Shown in pieces: positions 6,255 through 8,591 of a DNA stretch of 8,591 nt. The notes beneath the pieces were generated by a model. It worked only from the letters and a program-made list of their open reading frames with translations, had not been told where the DNA came from and did no database searches. Source of the stretch: an uncultured Campylobacter sp. (GTDB lineage Bacteria > Campylobacterota > Campylobacteria > Campylobacterales > Campylobacteraceae); contig NZ_CALKTL010000130.1 in assembly GCF_937997405.1 (NCBI RefSeq), positions 1 to 8,591 of the forward strand, read 5' to 3'. How positions within the stretch are numbered: position 1 is the first letter of the stretch; the number at the start of each line of letters is the position of its first letter. A program made the position numbers and the translations under genes.

Positions 6255-6845
6255 TTTTACCGCCTTTCTCGGTTATTTTAACTCAAATTTTGCTTTTTTA
6301 CTCCGTAGCGTTTTAAATTTAATGAAGCGAGATTTTTTGACTTGCTTCTTTTTTAGCGGACAAGCGATCCCGATTTTGCATTAAATTTTTAAAAATGAAT
6401 ACTTACCGGCTCTTGCAATTTTATCGATAAAATTTTTGGCAGGCTAAATTTACGCTTCTTTTCTAGCTAAATTGAGCTTCAAAATTTATCCTGCTTCATT
6501 CATAAAATAAGGCAACTAAGCTAAAGCTTATCCGTTTTATCCACCCGCACGAATGCCCAGTACATAAACTCTTGCCTCGGTTTGTATTTGTAACTTACTA
6601 AAATCAACCTTGATTATAAATTCATTTGCGTAGCTAGTTTTAACAAGCCATCGTTGAAACTGGGCACCTTTTTGTCCCAATGCTCGGCAATTTTTTTGCC
6701 AAAGCAGAGCAAGTCTTGAGCTGTTTTTGAAATTTGGCTTTGAAAAATGGGGCGAGCCGCCTAGCATTGCCCGATGGATAATGAGTACAAATATGCCGTT
6801 ATCTTGGGACTAAAGCTATAAAAGCTAACATTAAGCAAGTCAAGA
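6255..6845. other. Spacer of about 590 bp without a convincing gene
   Basis: The left part (to about 6530) is AT-rich and holds an isolated terminator-like hairpin (6324-6354), a perfect 18-bp palindrome AATTTTATCGATAAAATT (6417-6434) and a short TAAGCT-AA-AGCTTA repeat (6517-6530). The right part is less AT-rich and contains a 76-codon minus-strand open frame (6537-6767) with no ribosome-binding site and no family I recognise; it may be remnant coding sequence. Upstream of the 5292-6254 gene the minus strand reads TAAAAT about 25 bases before the start codon, a possible weak -10 box. Confidence 0.55.
6324..6354 (+). terminator. Isolated terminator-like hairpin with T6 tail
   Basis: GAAGCGA (6324-6330) pairs with TTGCTTC (6342-6348), seven pairs including one G-U, around an 11-base loop, and six Ts follow directly (6349-6354). 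On the plus strand this is the layout of an intrinsic terminator, but no plus-strand gene precedes it; the nearest gene is transcribed away from it on the other strand. It may end an antisense or small RNA, or be a leftover of a lost gene. Confidence 0.3.
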
Positions 6846-6851
6846 TATAAT
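6846..6851 (+). promoter_or_regulatory. -10 box upstream of the tRNA-like gene
   Basis: A perfect TATAAT lies 14 bases before the first base of the tRNA-like sequence, so a transcript would start about 7 bases ahead of it, as usual for a tRNA promoter. No good -35 box is visible. Its preservation suggests that the tRNA-like gene was recently active or still is. Confidence 0.6.
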
Positions 6852-6865
6852 TTCGCCCCAAACCT

Positions 6866-6949
6866 AGGTAGATGTCCGAGCGGTTTAAGGAGCACGCCTG
6901 AAATGCGTGTGCGGGGCAACTCACCGAGAGTTAGAATCGCTCCCCGCCA
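6866..6949 (+). tRNA. tRNA-Ser-like gene with structural defects and an apparent GAA anticodon; probable pseudo-tRNA
   Basis: The long variable arm, the D arm (TCC..GGA with GAGCGGTTTAA in the loop) and the final GCCA (6946-6949) are those of a bacterial serine tRNA. The anticodon stem pairs perfectly (CACGC 6893-6897 with GCGTG 6905-6909), and its 7-base loop CTGAAAT places GAA (6900-6902) at positions 34-36, a phenylalanine anticodon, where GGA or TGA would be expected. The T loop reads TTAGAAT instead of TTCGAAT. The 3' side appears about four bases short: after the T loop only 8 bases precede GCCA instead of 12. The 5' acceptor strand AGGTAGA pairs at only four of seven positions, and the variable stem has one mismatch. 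A T6 run (6950-6955) follows. It is either a decayed serine tRNA or a sequence with assembly errors. Confidence 0.6.
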
Positions 6950-6991
6950 TTTTTTAAATCTATTAAATTTTACTTAGTGTTGAGGATAGGT

Positions 6992-7300
6992 ATGAAAATT
7001 TTACTCTTAGGCGCTAGCGGAAGCCTTGATGGCTACGTTATAGGCGCGCTCTAAGCTCCTACATAGACTCAGCCAAGATTATAGAAAACTAAGCTCTTGA
7101 CTACACGCTGATACGTCCGCAGTGGTTTAGTTGTGCCAACGAGATAGACTGCAAGGTTACGAGCTGGGCAAAAAAGGGAGAAATTTAAAAACGAAAATGA
7201 CCAAATTTCAAGAAAATCTATCGCAAATTTGGTCAAAAGATGCCTGATCGATAGCTTTGGCATAAAAGATAGCCTAGGCATCAACAAAAAAGAAATTTAA
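6992..7300 (+). pseudogene. Broken NAD(P)-binding (SDR/NmrA-like) oxidoreductase gene
   Basis: Three pieces of one protein are visible. The first (6992-7054) starts with ATG after a GAGGA site and reads MKILLLGASGSLDGYVIGAL, the Rossmann GxxGxxG dinucleotide-binding start, then stops. The second, in another frame (7060-7188), reads YIDSAKIIEN, stop, ALDYTLIRPQWF and onward; LDYT.IRP is the conserved segment near the C-terminal third of these enzymes. The third (7187-7300), back in the first frame, reads KNENDQISRKSIANLV to a stop at 7298-7300, the family's usual C-terminal part. The middle of the enzyme (probably over 80 residues) is missing, and there is one internal stop and at least two frame changes. 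The product cannot be functional. The CPA1 antiporter gene starts 9 bp after its end. Confidence 0.78.
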
Positions 7301-7309
7301 AGGACAAAA

Positions 7310-8591
7310 ATGATTGAACATTTACTACTATTTTTGGCTTTGCTAGCTATCATTATCGCTTTAGTGATGATCTCAAACAGCCTAAAAGTAGCCTATCCGG
7401 TGCTTTTAGTTTTGGGCGGTCTTGCCATTAGTTTTGTGCCAAATTTACCCACCATCAGGATCGACCCCGAGCTTATTTTCATCATCTTTTTACCGCCGCT
7501 TCTTTACGAGGCCGCATGGGCAAACTCGATAAAAGAGCTCTACAAATGGCGCCGAACGATCGGCAGTTTCGCATTTATCGTCGTTTTTATCAGCGCAGCA
7601 GCTGTTGCCGTGATAGCAAATTTAGTGATCCCCGGCTTCTCGCTCGCCCTTGGCTTCATGCTTGGCGCCATCGTCTCGCCACCAGATGCGGTGAGTACGG
7701 CTGCGATCCTTAAATTTGTCAAAGCACCGCGCAGGATCAGCGCTATTTTAGAGGGCGAGAGCCTTTTAAACGACGCATCATCGCTCATCATCTTTCGCTT
7801 TGCCGCAGTGGCCGTGACGACTGGGCAGTTTATATGGTATAAGGCGGCCGCGAGCTTTGTCTGGATGGTGGCTGGCGGTGTTTTGGCTGGTCTTGTGGTG
7901 GCGCTAGCGGCCTACTTTTTGCATAGGATCTTGCCAACCGATGAGAACAGCGATACGATCATGACGATCACGACGCCTTATATCATGTATATTTTAGCTG
8001 AGGAGCTTGGCGCGAGCGGCGTTTTGGCGGTGGTTTGCGGCGGACTTTACCTCTCGACAAAACGAAACGAAATTTTCACCGCTTCAGCAAGGATCCACGC
8101 CGTGCCCGTTTGGAACAACTTTATATTCTTGCTAAACGGCCTTGCCTTTACCATGATCGGCCTTGATCTACCTCAAATTTTAGACGGACTAAAGCATAGT
8201 GGCGTATCGCCGCTCGAGGCGCTATCTTACGGCGTTTTGGTAACTGCCGTACTCATCGTCATTCGTCTCATGGCATCTTATGGAGCCGTTTATATCACGA
8301 TGTTTATGAAGCGCTTTATCAGCGTGGCGGACGATCGCAACCCTGGCAAAGCTACGCCGTTTATCGTCGGTTGGGCAGGTATGAGGGGCGTAGTCTCGCT
8401 GGCTGCGGCGCTCTCTATCCCCGCTATGGCTGGTAGCGAGCCATTTCCGCATAGAGATCTCATCTTATTTATCACCTTTGTAGTTATCTTGCTAACGCTC
8501 GTAGTTCAGGGACTAACTCTGCCGCTACTCATAAAAAGTGTCAAATTTCCAGACTTTAACGACCACATGCCAAACGAGCTAGCCAGAATCA
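7310..8591 (+). CDS. CPA1-family Na+/H+ antiporter, NhaP/YjcE-like (3' end outside the window)
   Basis: This inner-membrane antiporter exports Na+ (or K+/Li+) in exchange for H+, aiding salt and pH tolerance (family knowledge). 427 codons are open to the right edge, almost all of it the membrane domain; related proteins run to about 530-550 residues, so the soluble tail is likely missing. Hydrophobic segments start at residue 3. Diagnostic CPA1 motifs are present: SPPDAVSTAAIL from residue 123 (ion-site Asp126), EGESLLND at 148-155 with the Asn154-Asp155 pair, and GWAGMRGVVSLAAA from residue 354 (Arg359). The first visible ATG has AAAGGA (7299-7304) 5 bases upstream. The gene follows the oxidoreductase remnant by 9 bp with no promoter of its own that I can see, so it may be read from a promoter upstream of that remnant or of the tRNA-like gene. 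No frame damage is seen. Confidence 0.93.
   Translation, partial: MIEHLLLFLALLAIIIALVMISNSLKVAYPVLLVLGGLAISFVPNLPTIRIDPELIFIIFLPPLLYEAAWANSIKELYKWRRTIGSFAFIVVFISAAAVAVIANLVIPGFSLALGFMLGAIVSPPDAVSTAAILKFVKAPRRISAILEGESLLNDASSLIIFRFAAVAVTTGQFIWYKAAASFVWMVAGGVLAGLVVALAAYFLHRILPTDENSDTIMTITTPYIMYILAEELGASGVLAVVCGGLYLSTKRNEIFTASARIHAVPVWNNFIFLLNGLAFTMIGLDLPQILDGLKHSGVSPLEALSYGVLVTAVLIVIRLMASYGAVYITMFMKRFISVADDRNPGKATPFIVGWAGMRGVVSLAAALSIPAMAGSEPFPHRDLILFITFVVILLTLVVQGLTLPLLIKSVKFPDFNDHMPNELARI

Noticed and set aside
6537..6767. 76-codon minus-strand open frame upstream of the tRNA-like gene
   Set aside because: No Shine-Dalgarno sequence precedes its ATG and I recognise no family; it may be remnant coding sequence, so it is described only as part of the spacer.
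7069..7287. 72-codon minus-strand open frame
   Set aside because: It is antisense to the second and third pieces of the oxidoreductase remnant, which match a known enzyme family on the plus strand.
7516..8475. Four open frames of 61-83 codons, one plus and three minus
   Set aside because: They are shadows of the CPA1 antiporter frame, which is open from 7310 to the right edge and carries the family motifs.

Overview
The window looks like chromosomal DNA from a Campylobacter. Its first half carries htrA (minus strand) diverging from cbpA-hspR, followed by a KefB-type antiporter, which is the gene order I know from C. jejuni (Cj1228c to Cj1231). AT-rich spacers crowded with the palindromic hexamer AAATTT alternate with fairly GC-rich coding sequence. 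That suggests one of the higher-GC oral species (C. gracilis, rectus, showae or curvus group) rather than C. jejuni, but the species is a guess.

Positions 1-2729 are a protein-quality-control module. htrA, whose 3' end lies outside the window, encodes a periplasmic PDZ serine protease/chaperone. The 168-bp divergent spacer holds a near-consensus sigma70 promoter for cbpA, with a HAIR-like HspR operator over its -35 box. cbpA (DnaJ-type co-chaperone) and hspR (MerR-family heat-shock repressor) are 12 bp apart and form an operon. The picture is a self-limiting circuit in which HspR shuts off its own promoter when chaperones are plentiful.

Positions 2730-4858 hold a spacer of about 500 bp and then kefB, a CPA2 monovalent cation/proton antiporter with a C-terminal nucleotide-binding (RCK) domain. 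Just upstream of kefB is a perfect 18-bp palindrome. Positions 4859-6254 hold a spacer with no secure gene, then a minus-strand gene for an unrecognised seven-helix membrane protein whose two halves look alike.

Positions 6255-8591 look like accessory or decaying sequence. They contain about 600 bp without a convincing gene, a tRNA-Ser-like gene with structural defects and an apparent GAA anticodon, a broken NAD(P)-binding oxidoreductase gene, and the 5' part of a CPA1 Na+/H+ antiporter gene that runs off the right edge. With kefB, the window carries two unrelated cation/proton antiporters.

I found no clear new multi-gene system. The best leads are the operator/promoter overlap at cbpA, the odd tRNA with its eroded neighbour, the unrecognised membrane protein, and the KefB homologue that keeps its NAD fold but seems to lack the glutathione-binding residues.
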